From NCBI GenBank assembly GCA_937967805.1, contig CALBTC010000465.1, positions 1 to 35,371 of the forward strand: DNA of 35,371 nt, given 5' to 3'. Under the pieces are notes generated by a model. It saw only the letters and a program-made list of their open reading frames with translations. It had not been told where the DNA came from and ran no database searches. The translations under genes and the position numbers were made by a program. Below, in pieces: positions 24,523 to 33,780 of this stretch. Each line of letters opens with the position of its first letter. Within the stretch, counting starts at the first letter, position 1. Source of the DNA: an uncultured Anaerolineaceae bacterium (GTDB taxonomy: Bacteria > Chloroflexota > Anaerolineae > Promineifilales > Promineifilaceae).

Positions 24523-27500
24523 ATGCACACGAACAGCCTCAATCAAACAAAAAACGCAATAGCAATGAGACGAGCGAAAGATAAAGAGAGTGGCCAAGAC
24601 GATCTCCTGATCGAGCAATTGATTACCGAAGGATGGTCGTTGCGGGCCCAGGACTTACAAAAAAGCCGATCGCTTACCGAACGGGCTTTGGCCCTTGCCG
24701 AAGCCACATCTGACCGTGAAGGCATTTTGCTGGCGCTGCGCAACCTGAGCTATTTGCAAAATGTAAAGCACCAATATGCAGACGCGCTGCAAAGTGCCGA
24801 AAGGGGAATTGCTATTCTCAACGGCCGTTTCCCCCAACATCCCGAGGCATTTTACCTGTATCTGGCCGCCGGTACGGCTCATATCTTCCTGGGCAACTTG
24901 CCGGAAGCATTGGAATATTGCTACGAGGCCGAGAACCTGGCCATCGCCAATGATGATCCGGGGCAGAAAGCGGCCGTGTATAAAATATTAGGCAATACGC
25001 ATCTCCTTTCCGGCTCCCACGAGAAGGAAATAGAATATTACAAGAAAGCCCGCCAGATTTACCAGTCGCTGCAAGATGTTGATGGGGAAATTGTCATCCT
25101 CAGCAATATGTGCCACTGTCACCATCAGGCAGGGCAATATGAAAAAGCGTGGCAGGTGGGTCGACAGGCGCTGGCGCTGTACCAAAGCCGCCAAGACAGA
25201 ATCAAATTACCCCAGCAAGTTAATGCTTATACGCTGAACAATACGGGCAATGCCTGCTTTAAATTAGGCCGTTTTGCCGAAGCATCCCAATATTTTGAGA
25301 AAGCGTTGCAGCTTTTTGCCGCCGAAAGTGATGTCTGGGGAGAGGCTTACTCCAGACGCGGCCTGGGCGAAATTCATCTGATCAACAAGGAATACGGCCA
25401 AGCGTTGCATCAGCTGGAACGCTCGCTAGAACTGGCGCAAAAAAGCAGCATTGTTCCCGAAATGGCCAGGGCGCACCGGGTTTTGGCTCGTGCTTACAAA
25501 GAGATTGGTGATCCCGCGCAAGCGTTGTCTCACTTTGAGGCTTTTTATGAGTACGAGAAGCGGGTAACCAGCGAAGAGATCGAAAAGAAAACCCGTAACC
25601 TTGAAGCGACGCATCGTATGCAGCAGGCCAAAAAAGAAGCAGAAATTTACCAGCTTAAAACGGTTGCCCTGCAAACCGAAATCGAGGAGAGAGAAAAGGC
25701 GCAGCAAGAGGCGGAGAAACAGCACAAGTTCTTTCGATCCTTAATGGAGCACAGCCCGTTTGCCATTTTAACCGTCAACCTTGATGCCGTTGTTGAAAAT
25801 TGCAACCCTGCTTTTGAACAACTGTTTGGCTACAAGGCAGCAGAAATCGTTGGCCAGAGCATCTCCGTTATTTATCCGGGCGAAGCCCTACAAAAAGAAG
25901 TAGAGCAAGATGCACAGCTGGTACTGGGTGGAGAGACGATTCATCAGGTTACCAAACGGCCGCATCGCGACGGAACTTTAATTGACGTTGAACTGTACAC
26001 CATTTCCATTAAGTCAAACAATGAGGTTGTAGGGTTATTGGTCCATTATTATGACCTGCGCGAGCATTTACAAAGAGAAGCCACGCTCCAGGAAGCCAAA
26101 CGGTTGGCTGAAGCCGCTACCAAAGCCAAATCGGAATTTCTGGCCAATATGAGCCATGAAATTCGTACGCCGCTCAATGGCATCATTGGTGTTACTGATT
26201 TGTTGTTGGGCACATCGCTAGACAGCCAGCAGCGGGAGCTGATTCAAGTGGTGCAAACCAGCGGCGATTCTTTGCTGCACATCATCAACGACATTCTAGA
26301 CTTTTCTAAAATTGAGGCCGGCAAGCTGGCGCTGGAAGCGTACCCTTTCTCACTACGAGACGGAGTAGAAAAAGCGGTTGAATTGCTGGCAGCCAAGGCG
26401 GATAAAAAGGGATTAGAAATTGGTTGTGTGATTGCACCCGACACACCAACCATGATTGTGGGTGACGAGATGCGGTTCCGCCAGATCGTCATCAACCTGC
26501 TCAACAATGGCATTAAGTTCACGGACCAGGGTCATGTTTTTGTCATGGTCGAAGGGCGGCTGATGGCCGGGGAAACGGCCGAAATTCATGTGGAAGTACG
26601 GGATACAGGACCGGGCATTTCAAAAAAAGACCAGCAGCGCCTGTTTAAATCATTTAGCCAGGTCGATGCCTCGATCACGCGCAAGCATGGCGGAACCGGG
26701 CTGGGATTGGTCATTAGCAAACAGCTGGTGGAATTGATGAACGGCCGTATCTGGGTAGAAAGCAAGCCGGGTCACGGCTCCTCTTTTCATTTCACCATTC
26801 AGGCCCCAGGTCATCCCGTGCCCGCTGAGCCAAATCCGCCTCTGGCCGGCAAAACGGTGCTCATCATTGATGACAACCCGCTGTGGGGCGTCAGTCTATC
26901 GGCACACATCGCCTATTGGGGCGGCACGGTACAGGTGGCCACCACGCTGCAACAAGCCGAAGCGTGCCTGGCAAAGACCGATTTTGATTTGATCCTGCTG
27001 GATTTGCAGATGCCCTCTAGTGACAGCCAACACTGGGCAGCCCAACTCGCGGAATCGCTGGGCTCACGCTGTCCGCCTCTGGTGGCTCTAAGCCAAACCG
27101 GACTCCCAGTTGAAGAAGATAAACCCTTCGCCGGGGTCATCTGTAAGCCAATACGGCAAGGCACTATACAAGCTACATTATGCCCTGTCATGTTTCCTAA
27201 AGGCAGACGGCAAAATTTAACGCCGGCAAAAGAGTTTCAATGGGAAGACCTGGGGATACAAATGCCGCTGCGCATTTTGTTGGCGGAAGACAATGTGGTA
27301 AACCAGAAAGTGGCCGAAAAAATGCTGGCTCGCCTGGGCTACAACAGCGCTATCGTGAGCAATGGGAAGGAGGCGGTCGCGGCCGTATCCCAACAAAGTT
27401 ATGATCTCATTCTTATGGATGTGCAAATGCCGGAAATGGACGGTATAACGGCCACCAAACTCATCAAGACAACGCTGCCAAAAGCAGACCAACCCACCAT

Positions 27501-27684
27501 CGTTGCCCTGACGGCCAATGCTTTAAAAGGAGACCGGGAAAGGTTGCTGGGCGAAGGGTTTGACAACTATTTGGGCAAACCCGTGCGGCTGCAGGAGTTG
27601 GCCCGTATTCTGCAAAAAGTATTCGCTTCCAGGAACGGCAACCTGGCCCCACGCCCCCTCACCTCCAACGTTAAAGGCACTTGA
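24523..27684 (+). CDS. Soluble TPR-PAS hybrid sensor histidine kinase with two receiver domains
   Basis: This protein has about 1053 residues and no membrane segment. TPR-like repeats (about 30-360; for example [40 protein letters not shown]) lead to a coiled coil (about 365-400) and a PAS domain (about 403-525). HisKA follows, with the phosphorylatable His near 545 in [12 protein letters not shown]. The ATPase domain has [17 protein letters not shown] and [11 protein letters not shown]. Receiver 1 has its Asp near 827 (LILLDLQMP) but otherwise degenerate loops. Receiver 2 is canonical, with its Asp near 966 ([13 protein letters not shown]) and Lys in YLGKPV. No Hpt domain or output domain is fused. 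The start is uncertain: ATG 24523 or 24565, with no clear ribosome-binding site. It resembles stand-alone cytosolic sensors. Confidence 0.88.
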   Translation: MHTNSLNQTKNAIAMRRAKDKESGQDDLLIEQLITEGWSLRAQDLQKSRSLTERALALAEATSDREGILLALRNLSYLQNVKHQYADALQSAERGIAILNGRFPQHPEAFYLYLAAGTAHIFLGNLPEALEYCYEAENLAIANDDPGQKAAVYKILGNTHLLSGSHEKEIEYYKKARQIYQSLQDVDGEIVILSNMCHCHHQAGQYEKAWQVGRQALALYQSRQDRIKLPQQVNAYTLNNTGNACFKLGRFAEASQYFEKALQLFAAESDVWGEAYSRRGLGEIHLINKEYGQALHQLERSLELAQKSSIVPEMARAHRVLARAYKEIGDPAQALSHFEAFYEYEKRVTSEEIEKKTRNLEATHRMQQAKKEAEIYQLKTVALQTEIEEREKAQQEAEKQHKFFRSLMEHSPFAILTVNLDAVVENCNPAFEQLFGYKAAEIVGQSISVIYPGEALQKEVEQDAQLVLGGETIHQVTKRPHRDGTLIDVELYTISIKSNNEVVGLLVHYYDLREHLQREATLQEAKRLAEAATKAKSEFLANMSHEIRTPLNGIIGVTDLLLGTSLDSQQRELIQVVQTSGDSLLHIINDILDFSKIEAGKLALEAYPFSLRDGVEKAVELLAAKADKKGLEIGCVIAPDTPTMIVGDEMRFRQIVINLLNNGIKFTDQGHVFVMVEGRLMAGETAEIHVEVRDTGPGISKKDQQRLFKSFSQVDASITRKHGGTGLGLVISKQLVELMNGRIWVESKPGHGSSFHFTIQAPGHPVPAEPNPPLAGKTVLIIDDNPLWGVSLSAHIAYWGGTVQVATTLQQAEACLAKTDFDLILLDLQMPSSDSQHWAAQLAESLGSRCPPLVALSQTGLPVEEDKPFAGVICKPIRQGTIQATLCPVMFPKGRRQNLTPAKEFQWEDLGIQMPLRILLAEDNVVNQKVAEKMLARLGYNSAIVSNGKEAVAAVSQQSYDLILMDVQMPEMDGITATKLIKTTLPKADQPTIVALTANALKGDRERLLGEGFDNYLGKPVRLQELARILQKVFASRNGNLAPRPLTSNVKGT

Positions 27685-27727
27685 CGCGACGTCCATAACC
27701 ATATCGGCCGCCTTGTCCCCCTGGCCA

Positions 27728-27791
27728 GCGTGACGCATGAAACGTAATTGGCAATCGCAGACTGTTTCATGCATCACGTTTTACGCATCAT
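27728..27791. repeat. Foldback heptamer array (GCGTGAC / GCATCAC type) between convergent genes
   Basis: One arm reads GCGTGAC, GCATGAA, ACGTAAT. The other reads GTTTCAT, GCATCAC, GTTTTAC, GCATCAT. It fills most of the 115-nt gap between the kinase stop and the SDR stop. It belongs with the array at 5904-5966. Confidence 0.7.
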
Positions 27792-27799
27792 TCAAGATT

Positions 27800-28474
27800 T
27801 TACGCGTCAGTGGCGGTGAGGTGAATAAGTTCATCGCCGGGCTGGTAGCAGAGCGCGCGCACGGTTTCGGCGATGATGTGTAGGGGAGACGGCCGTCCCT
27901 CATCTGGCAGCAAAGTATGAACACGGATGCCGTACTGGGCATATTCGCGGGCACATTCGCGGGCAAAGCCCACCACCCCCGCCTTGCTGGCGCAGTACGC
28001 CGCCCGGTTTTCCAGCGGCAAATTCACGCCTGCTGTGGAAGCGATGTTGATGATAACCCCACCCCGTTCCTGATTTTCATCGGCCATCACCCGGCCGCAG
28101 AGCTGGCTCATAAAAAAGGTGCCTTTCAGATTCACCTCCAGGCAGCGGTTCCACTCCCATTCATCTAACTTGAGAATAGTGGACCGGGGCATGATGGCCG
28201 CATTGTTGACCAAAATATCGAGCTGCCCCCATTCGGCGCGGGTGGTCTCGATGAGATGGGCGCATTGGAACTTGTTGGCCACGTCGGCGGCAACGGCGAT
28301 GGCTGTGCCACCCTGCTCGCGAATGGCAACGGCCGTTCGCTCCGCCCGGTCTGGATTGATGTCATTGATGGCAACATAAACACCGGCAGCGGCCAAAGTT
28401 TGAGCAATGACGGCTCCCAAACCTTGTCCCGCGCCGGTTACAATTCCTACTTTTAGACCTGTTCCGTTTTCCAT
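27800..28474 (-). CDS. Short-chain dehydrogenase/reductase (short C-terminus)
   Basis: This 224-residue SDR has the NAD(P) motif TGAGQGLG near residues 13-20, NNAA, and the catalytic STAG with YCASK (Tyr and Lys). After GIRVHTLLP it goes almost directly to IIAETVRALCYQPGD. Classical SDRs have a substrate loop of some 25-30 residues there (PGxVxT and following), so the loop appears shortened and activity or substrate is uncertain. The ending HLTATDA is unusual. The start at 28474 is the natural SDR start; 11 upstream codons are dismissed. It lies 81 nt after the MFS transporter on the same strand. Confidence 0.78.
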   Translation of the reverse strand: MENGTGLKVGIVTGAGQGLGAVIAQTLAAAGVYVAINDINPDRAERTAVAIREQGGTAIAVAADVANKFQCAHLIETTRAEWGQLDILVNNAAIMPRSTILKLDEWEWNRCLEVNLKGTFFMSQLCGRVMADENQERGGVIINIASTAGVNLPLENRAAYCASKAGVVGFARECAREYAQYGIRVHTLLPDEGRPSPLHIIAETVRALCYQPGDELIHLTATDA

Positions 28475-28555
28475 TTTCCGAGTATACGCCAATATGTAAA
28501 AGCCCAAAAGATGAATGTGCCGCTTAAAAAAGAATCTATACGGAGAAGTATTATA

Positions 28556-29815
28556 TTAACTGCCGGAAACGGCCGTTAACAGTGGATTGGGCTCCCGTTC
28601 ATCATCCTGGCGCATCATCGCCAGCAGCGGAAACAGCAGCAGATTGATGACGGCCAGCCCCACAAATATCCAGCGGAAATCGATGGTGTCGATCAAACTG
28701 GTTGAGGCAGACTGCCCCAGCCCCACACCAATGTTGGAAATGGCCATGAAGATGGCAAACTGGCCCGCCCCCATTCGCCGGTCAGCTTTGGCCATAGCCA
28801 GCGTTATGTAAATCAATTCTGACGCCGACAAACAAACGCCCCAGAGCACAAACATGAGCATGATGTTGTTTTCATTGGCTACCAGAGCCATTAGCAACAA
28901 AATAGCAAAAACGGCCGCTGCCGTCCACACCCCCTGCTGCCAGATAGAAATCGTGGGACGACGGATGAGGTAAGTGGCTGCCGCGCCGCCCATCACCATG
29001 CCAATGCCTCCCAAAGCCGCCACATCCCCAACTGCCACCAATGACTGTCCCAATCCCTCATTGGCAAACAGGGCCACAATGGCGTTGGCGCCATAAATAG
29101 CTACGGAATAAACAATGGCGTACAAACTGAAGCGAAAAATATCGGGCCGCCACAGGCTGCGCAGCGCCTCCCAGCTAAATTCTTGGGCGTGGGCGCGTTC
29201 GGCCGGTTCATGGGTAAAGCGCATCAAGATTTGCGGCGTAAGCGTGAGTAAAGCCACGGCTACAAAAATGACCGTCCAGCCAAACATAGCGATGATACGG
29301 CCGTAAATCGAAGCCAGAATCACCACCCCCAGCGCCCGGCCCACCACCATCACCCCCTGAATCTGCCCCTGCTCTTCGGCCGGCGTCACGTCAATGGCGT
29401 ACCCATCGGCCACCGTGTCGTACAAAGCCAGCCCCAGGGCAATAAACAGGGCCATCAGCACAAAAAGCGGATACATCTCCACCGGCGGCACAAACGCTGC
29501 GGCAATGCCGCCAATGGAAATGAGCAGCAAACCCAGGCTGATGTACGGCCGTCGATGCCCCGCGCCAAACAAAGGCAGCCGCAGCCTGACCTTATCGCTC
29601 AGTACACCAATACCAATTTTTAAAATGAAGGGAACAACCAGCAAACCGTTGAGCAGGGAAAGCTGCCAGGCGGCGGCGCCAAACGCGCGCAAATATAAAT
29701 TGTTGAAGATGAGAACGTAGGCGGCGATGGCCCCCTGGGTAAAGTAAAGGAAGCCAAACAGCAGGAAACGGCCGTTGCGCGAGTCAGTTAGAGAAGGAAG
29801 TGATGATGGAATCAT
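28556..29815 (-). CDS. Major facilitator superfamily transporter
   Basis: This 419-residue protein has 12 predicted membrane helices. The cytosolic loop 2-3 motif reads GIGVLSDKVRLRLPLFGAGH followed by RRP, as in AmpG/PucC/folate-biopterin-type MFS carriers. DTVADGYAIDVTPAEEQGQI is also typical of that group. The substrate cannot be named. AAAGGAG lies upstream of the start at good spacing. It sits between the DnaQ-WYL gene (upstream) and the SDR gene (downstream), all on the minus strand with gaps of about 70-80 nt, so one transcript is possible. Confidence 0.83.
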   Translation of the reverse strand: MIPSSLPSLTDSRNGRFLLFGFLYFTQGAIAAYVLIFNNLYLRAFGAAAWQLSLLNGLLVVPFILKIGIGVLSDKVRLRLPLFGAGHRRPYISLGLLLISIGGIAAAFVPPVEMYPLFVLMALFIALGLALYDTVADGYAIDVTPAEEQGQIQGVMVVGRALGVVILASIYGRIIAMFGWTVIFVAVALLTLTPQILMRFTHEPAERAHAQEFSWEALRSLWRPDIFRFSLYAIVYSVAIYGANAIVALFANEGLGQSLVAVGDVAALGGIGMVMGGAAATYLIRRPTISIWQQGVWTAAAVFAILLLMALVANENNIMLMFVLWGVCLSASELIYITLAMAKADRRMGAGQFAIFMAISNIGVGLGQSASTSLIDTIDFRWIFVGLAVINLLLFPLLAMMRQDDEREPNPLLTAVSGS

Positions 29816-29885
29816 GACTGCGGCTCCTTTAATGCTAGAAAAACTTCAAATAGGTGTTTGAGGTCCTCATTACGCAAGGTGTGCA

Positions 29886-30728
29886 TTAAAGTAGCTCGGC
29901 ACTAAAAATGCGCTCCAGCCGGAAGGTGCGCTGGTCCTGGGCCTGATGACAGTAAGCCACCAGGTAGGTGATGCCGCGATGCTGGCTGGGATACAGCGGC
30001 GTAATTTCCCGGCTGGATTCGCCACTTTGGCCTAGATAGAGAATGCGCACGTTACGGCCGTTAGCCAAAGCATTACCCACAACCGGCGGCAAGTTCAGGC
30101 TGGCCGGTGGCGGCGCGTAAATCGGCATCCCCTGAGCGTGCAGTAAGTCACTCACCGTTTCCAGCCGGCGCTGCTGCAAGGTGCGCACCATGCGCTTGAG
30201 GATTTCGGCCGTCATGTACACATCGCTCAGGGCGCGGTGCGCCTGCCCCATGCGTACACCCAAATGGCGCGCAATGTGGCTCAAATGGTTGCGCCCAAAA
30301 TGGAAGTGACGCCGCGCCAACTGCAAGGTACACAGCCACGGATTGGCCAGCGTAGCCGGCACGCCCGCCGTTTTTAAGCCATGAATGAGCAGCTCCTGCC
30401 CCAGAAAACCGGCATCGAACTCGGCATTGTGAGCCACCAGCACCGCCCCGTCCAGCAGCGCCAGCAAATCGTCGGCCACCTCGCTGAAGGTTGGCTGCCC
30501 CACCAGATCGGCATCGCAGATGCCGTTGACGCTGCTGGCTTTGGGGTCCATTTTGCGCCCCGGCTGCAAGAGGGTGCTAATCTGCCCCACTTCGCGCCAG
30601 TTCTCCAGGCGCACCGCCCCAATTTCCACCACACGATGCCCCAGCCCTGGGTACAATCCCGTCGTTTCTGTATCCAAAATAACCAGCGGCACGTCAGACG
30701 GCCGTTGCTCCAACCAATGTGATTCCAT
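29886..30728 (-). CDS. DnaQ-family 3'-5' exonuclease fused to a WYL-like domain
   Basis: This is a 280-residue protein. The exonuclease domain (about 12-185) has ExoI DTETTG, ExoII HNAEFDAGFL and ExoIII HRALSDVYMT, the complete DEDDh set, so nuclease activity is expected. The C-terminal 65 residues (ALANGRNVRILYLGQSGESS, REITPLYPSQHRGITYLVAY, then RTFRLERIFSAELL) fit a WYL domain. WYL domains usually bind ligands or nucleic acid in regulators and in CRISPR- or phage-linked proteins. The pairing suggests a nuclease whose activity or target is set by WYL binding. I chose the start at 30728 because it begins just before the family core; a longer frame reaches 30815. Confidence 0.8.
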   Translation of the reverse strand: MESHWLEQRPSDVPLVILDTETTGLYPGLGHRVVEIGAVRLENWREVGQISTLLQPGRKMDPKASSVNGICDADLVGQPTFSEVADDLLALLDGAVLVAHNAEFDAGFLGQELLIHGLKTAGVPATLANPWLCTLQLARRHFHFGRNHLSHIARHLGVRMGQAHRALSDVYMTAEILKRMVRTLQQRRLETVSDLLHAQGMPIYAPPPASLNLPPVVGNALANGRNVRILYLGQSGESSREITPLYPSQHRGITYLVAYCHQAQDQRTFRLERIFSAELL

Positions 30729-30822
30729 CCCCCAATTGTATGCAACACGGCCCCTCGTGGCGAAGTTGGGCCAAACTGGCCCCCTACTCCTGAAAATTTG
30801 CTCATTTTTCCCCAAAAAGTTT

Positions 30823-30851
30823 TTGCCAATCGGCGAAACTCATGCTATACT
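30823..30851 (+). promoter_or_regulatory. Sigma-70 type promoter upstream of nusA
   Basis: TTGCCA (30823-30828) and TATACT (30846-30851) stand 17 nt apart, close to consensus. Transcription would begin near 30858 and give a leader of about 270 nt before nusA. A second TATAAT at 31067-31072 lies nearer the gene but has a poor -35. Confidence 0.65.
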
Positions 30852-30873
30852 TTCGGCACATTTGACGAGCACG

Positions 30874-30905
30874 ATGCGGAAAGTGGGCACTCCCCACTTT
30901 TTTTG
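30874..30905 (+). terminator. Early intrinsic terminator (attenuator-like) in the nusA leader
   Basis: AAAGTGGG and CCCACTTT pair over a 5-nt loop (CACTC) and are followed by a T-run. It lies only about 20-45 nt after the predicted transcription start and far ahead of the gene. It would either end transcripts early or be bypassed under control. Confidence 0.65.
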
Positions 30906-30957
30906 TTTCTTGGCTCAATTGGTCAATCAAAGCGAGACTGTTTTCCTTACGATATGT

Positions 30958-31011
30958 GGAGAACAAAAAGTCCTTACAAGTCGTTTCAACTTAAAGAAAC
31001 TTTTGTTCTCC
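30958..31011 (+). promoter_or_regulatory. Structured element in the nusA leader
   Basis: GGAGAACAAAAAG pairs with CTTTTGTTCTCC (12 bp with one bulged A). An inner GTTTC/GAAAC helix lies inside. A further pair, AAACTGC (31019-31025) with GCAGTTT (31057-31063), follows. Together with the early terminator this makes a folded leader that could regulate nusA-ylxR-infB. Confidence 0.45.
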
Positions 31012-31125
31012 TGAATGCAAACTGCGAATAGCTTTTGGGTTTTCTGAAAACTTTTTGCAGTTTACGTATAATAATAGTAGGGAATTTTTTGAGGAACAGG
31101 TTACTGAACATAAGGTTTTTGCGTT

Positions 31126-33096
31126 ATGAAAAGCGAATTTATCTTAGCCTTTAACGAAATTTGCGAACAGCGTGGTTTGCCCAAAGACGAAGTTTTTGAG
31201 GCGCTTAAAACGGCGCTTGTTTCTGCCTACCGGCGCGACACCAACATCAGCGCCCAGCAAAAAGTGACGGTCGATATCGACCCGCGCACCGGCGAGCCCA
31301 CCATCTACACCGAAAAAGAAGTGGTGGATTCCATTTTTGACAACCGCACCGAAGTGCTGTTGGAACAGGCCAAGCGGGAAGGACACACTGAAGCCCAATA
31401 CGGCGATTTGGTGATGGTAGACAGCACGACCGCCGGTTTCGGCCGTATTGCCGCCCAAACCGCCAAGCAGGTGCTGCTGCAGCGCGTCCGTGAAGCGGAG
31501 CGCGAGCAGCTTTACGAAGATTTTTCCGGCCGCGAGGGCGAGCTGGTCAACGGCACGGTGCAAAGCGTCAGCGGACAGCACCTCACCATTGGGCTGGGGC
31601 GCACAGAAGCCATTTTGCCCAAGAGTCAGCAGGTGCCGGGTGAACGGTACCGCGCCCATGACAAGATTCGGGTGTACGTTTTGGAAGTACGCCGCACCAA
31701 TCGCGGGCCGCAAATTTTTGTCAGCCGGAACCATCGCAATTTGCTGCGCCGCCTGCTGGAGCTAGAAGTGCCGGAGATTTATAACGGCCAGGTGGAAATT
31801 AAAAGCATCGCCCGTGAGGCTGGGCAGCGTTCTAAAGTAGCTGTGCTGGCTTTGCAGCCCGGCGTAGATCCGGTTGGGGCCTGCGTGGGTATGCGCGGCG
31901 TGCGCATCCAAAGCATTGTGCGCGAGCTGAACGACGAAAAAATCGACGTCATTGAGTGGGACCCCAACCAGCAAACGTTTATTGCCAAGGCGCTGAGCCC
32001 GGCGCGCGTTTCCCACGTCTTTTTGGAAGAAAGCTTTGCCGATGGGAAAACGGCCGTTGTCATTGTGCCTGACGATCAATTATCGCTGGCCATTGGCCGC
32101 GAAGGGCAAAACGCCCGCCTGGGGGCCAAGCTCACCGGCTGGCGCATCGACATCAAGAGCCTGACCGAAGCCGCGGCCGAATCGCTGAACAATCTGGACC
32201 ACCCAGCCGCCGATCAGGCCATCGTTAAAAACGAAAAGCTCATCGAAACCGCCAGGCAGGTACTGGCCAAAAAAGAAGCAGGCCGCCCCATTACGTCCGA
32301 AGATTATTACAATCTGGACCGGCTGGTGGGCGGCGTGGAAGGCAAGATTATCGCTGCCCGAGCCGCTGTCTTCGAAGAAGAACGCAAAGCACGCGCCGAA
32401 GCGCGCAAGTCCATTCCGGAACAAGCGTGGGAGCTGGACCTGGAAGAATTGGACCTGCCGGGCCGTATCCACAACCTGCTGCTGGATGCTGAAATTGAAA
32501 CCGTTGGTGCGTTGATGATGCTCCTTTCGTCTGGGGACGAAGCGTTCCTGGAAATCAAGGGACTGGGTGATGTGGCCCTGGAGACGGTGCAGGAACATCT
32601 GGCCAACTTTGACGGTTGGCTAGAAGTAGAAGAGCCAGAAGCAGAAGAAGCGGAAGCAGTTGAAGAAGAAGTGACAACAGAAGCGGAAGAGGCTGTGGCC
32701 GAAGCTGAGGTTGAGGAAGCTGAAGTCGCGGAAGCTGAGGTTGAGGAAGCTGAAGCCGAGCTGGAAGAAGAAGCGGTGGCGGAGGTTGAAGAAGCGGAAG
32801 CAGTTGAAGAAGAGGACGTGGAAGAAGCCATCCCCGTTATCGACGATTTGTCTCAGCCGCTTGTTGAGCCGGCACCGGCCAAAGAAGAAAAGAAGAAAGA
32901 AAAGGAAAAGCCGGCCGTTGTTATTGCCCGACCAGCTTCTACACCGGCGTTGGAAGCAGAAGAAGAGCGCCGGCGTGGGCGCAAGGGCAAGCAGTTGGTG
33001 CTCGACGAGGAATCTGGCGAGGTTGTTGTGAAGCGGAAGCGCAAAGGCAGCCGTCGCCGTCCCGAATGGGAAGATTACGATATTGATGATCTTTAA
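31126..33096 (+). CDS. nusA: Transcription termination/antitermination factor NusA, with long acidic extension
   Basis: This 656-residue NusA has the N-terminal RNA polymerase-binding domain (1-130), the S1 domain (about 135-200, [20 protein letters not shown]) and two KH domains (about 205-345; [20 protein letters not shown] and [20 protein letters not shown]). A helix-hairpin-helix region follows at about 430-505 ([20 protein letters not shown]). A Glu/Ala-rich tract (about 505-585) and a charged end with [10 protein letters not shown] complete the protein. The extension makes it longer than the usual NusA (about 350-500). ATAAGG lies about 11 nt before the start. It begins the nusA-ylxR-infB group. 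rimP, its usual upstream partner, is absent here. Confidence 0.96.
   Translation: MKSEFILAFNEICEQRGLPKDEVFEALKTALVSAYRRDTNISAQQKVTVDIDPRTGEPTIYTEKEVVDSIFDNRTEVLLEQAKREGHTEAQYGDLVMVDSTTAGFGRIAAQTAKQVLLQRVREAEREQLYEDFSGREGELVNGTVQSVSGQHLTIGLGRTEAILPKSQQVPGERYRAHDKIRVYVLEVRRTNRGPQIFVSRNHRNLLRRLLELEVPEIYNGQVEIKSIAREAGQRSKVAVLALQPGVDPVGACVGMRGVRIQSIVRELNDEKIDVIEWDPNQQTFIAKALSPARVSHVFLEESFADGKTAVVIVPDDQLSLAIGREGQNARLGAKLTGWRIDIKSLTEAAAESLNNLDHPAADQAIVKNEKLIETARQVLAKKEAGRPITSEDYYNLDRLVGGVEGKIIAARAAVFEEERKARAEARKSIPEQAWELDLEELDLPGRIHNLLLDAEIETVGALMMLLSSGDEAFLEIKGLGDVALETVQEHLANFDGWLEVEEPEAEEAEAVEEEVTTEAEEAVAEAEVEEAEVAEAEVEEAEAELEEEAVAEVEEAEAVEEEDVEEAIPVIDDLSQPLVEPAPAKEEKKKEKEKPAVVIARPASTPALEAEEERRRGRKGKQLVLDEESGEVVVKRKRKGSRRRPEWEDYDIDDL
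32701..32760 (+). repeat. Tandem 30-nt repeat in the acidic region of nusA
   Basis: Two adjacent 30-nt copies share their first 25 bases exactly (they begin GAAGCTGAGGTTGAGGAAGC) and encode a repeated EAEVEEAE segment. Such in-frame repeats allow the length of the acidic tract to vary. Confidence 0.8.
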
Positions 33097-33262
33097 TACC
33101 AGCAGTCACCCGATAAACAGATGACGAGAATGCTGAAAGTTGATTGCAATCTTGATTGCCGATTGCTGGAGACAGTGATGTAAAAATTTAAGCAGCGAGG
33201 CATGGTTACTTTTCGGCCATGATCTCCATAAACAACACTGTACCTGAACAATTTTGGAATGG

Positions 33263-33300
33263 AGCCACGCAGGGAACGGCCGTATCTGCCCTGCGTGGCT
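33263..33300 (+). promoter_or_regulatory. Strong hairpin in the nusA-ylxR spacer
   Basis: AGCCACGCAGGG (33263-33274) pairs perfectly with CCCTGCGTGGCT (33289-33300). The 14-nt loop shows an ACGGCCGT palindrome. No T-run follows, so it is not a simple terminator. The 230-nt spacer 33097-33326 otherwise holds short GATTGC repeats (33143-33174) and no gene. Confidence 0.55.
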
Positions 33301-33326
33301 TCGTGATTTTGGCAAGAATAATATTG

Positions 33327-33638
33327 ATGAGCAAAAAAAAGAAACCCGCCCGGCCCAAACATGTGCCCCAGCGCACCTGCTTTGTCTGCCGGGAAAAACG
33401 AGATAAACGACAGCTCACCCGGCTGGTGCGTACACCAGAAGGCGCTGTGCTGGTCGATCCAACCGGCAAGAAAAACGGCCGTGGCGCTTACCTGTGTGAT
33501 CAAATTGCCTGTTGGGACAAGGTGCTGGAAAACGGCCGTTTGCTAAACCAGGCCTTAAAAACCACCGTTAGCGCCGATGACCTTGCCGCTATCGCTGCCC
33601 ATCGGCCAGTGGCTCAGCCCGAAGCGGAGTCCCACTAA
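33327..33638 (+). CDS. ylxR: YlxR/RnpM family RNA-binding protein
   Basis: This small basic protein of 103 residues follows nusA. The family core is clear: RTCFVCREKRDKRQLTRLVR, then EGAVLVDPTGKKNGRGAYLC. The YlxR family binds RNA and in Bacillus modulates RNase P (RnpM). The C-terminal ADDLAAIAAH region is typical too. The start at 33327 is chosen because MSKKKKPARPKHVPQRT is the usual beginning; the frame is open upstream to 33219, through the hairpin. The ribosome-binding site is weak (GGCAAGAA). It precedes infB, the conserved order. Confidence 0.93.
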   Translation: MSKKKKPARPKHVPQRTCFVCREKRDKRQLTRLVRTPEGAVLVDPTGKKNGRGAYLCDQIACWDKVLENGRLLNQALKTTVSADDLAAIAAHRPVAQPEAESH

Positions 33639-33680
33639 CAAACTGCTGTTACAACTTACAGACTACAAAAGTCTCGTAAC

Positions 33681-33764
33681 TTGCCAATAAGCGTAAGATT
33701 TTTAATAAAGACTTTGTAGTCTTTCTAGAATTAAAAACTGGCGGCCAGGTTCCCAGTTTTTGCA
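33681..33764 (+). terminator. Two hairpins between ylxR and infB, the second with a T-run
   Basis: An AGACTACAAAAGTCT and AGACTTTGTAGTCT pair makes a long inverted repeat across about 70 nt. After it, AAAAACTGG and CCAGTTTTT form a 9-bp stem ending in T. The second lies about 20 nt upstream of the infB start, so it would act on infB expression (terminator or attenuator). Confidence 0.5.
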
Positions 33765-33780
33765 CGAGGACGAGAGAATT

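Noticed and set aside
33219..33326. N-terminal extension of YlxR
   Set aside because: It runs through a strong hairpin and is not part of the family; MSKKKK at 33327 is the usual beginning.
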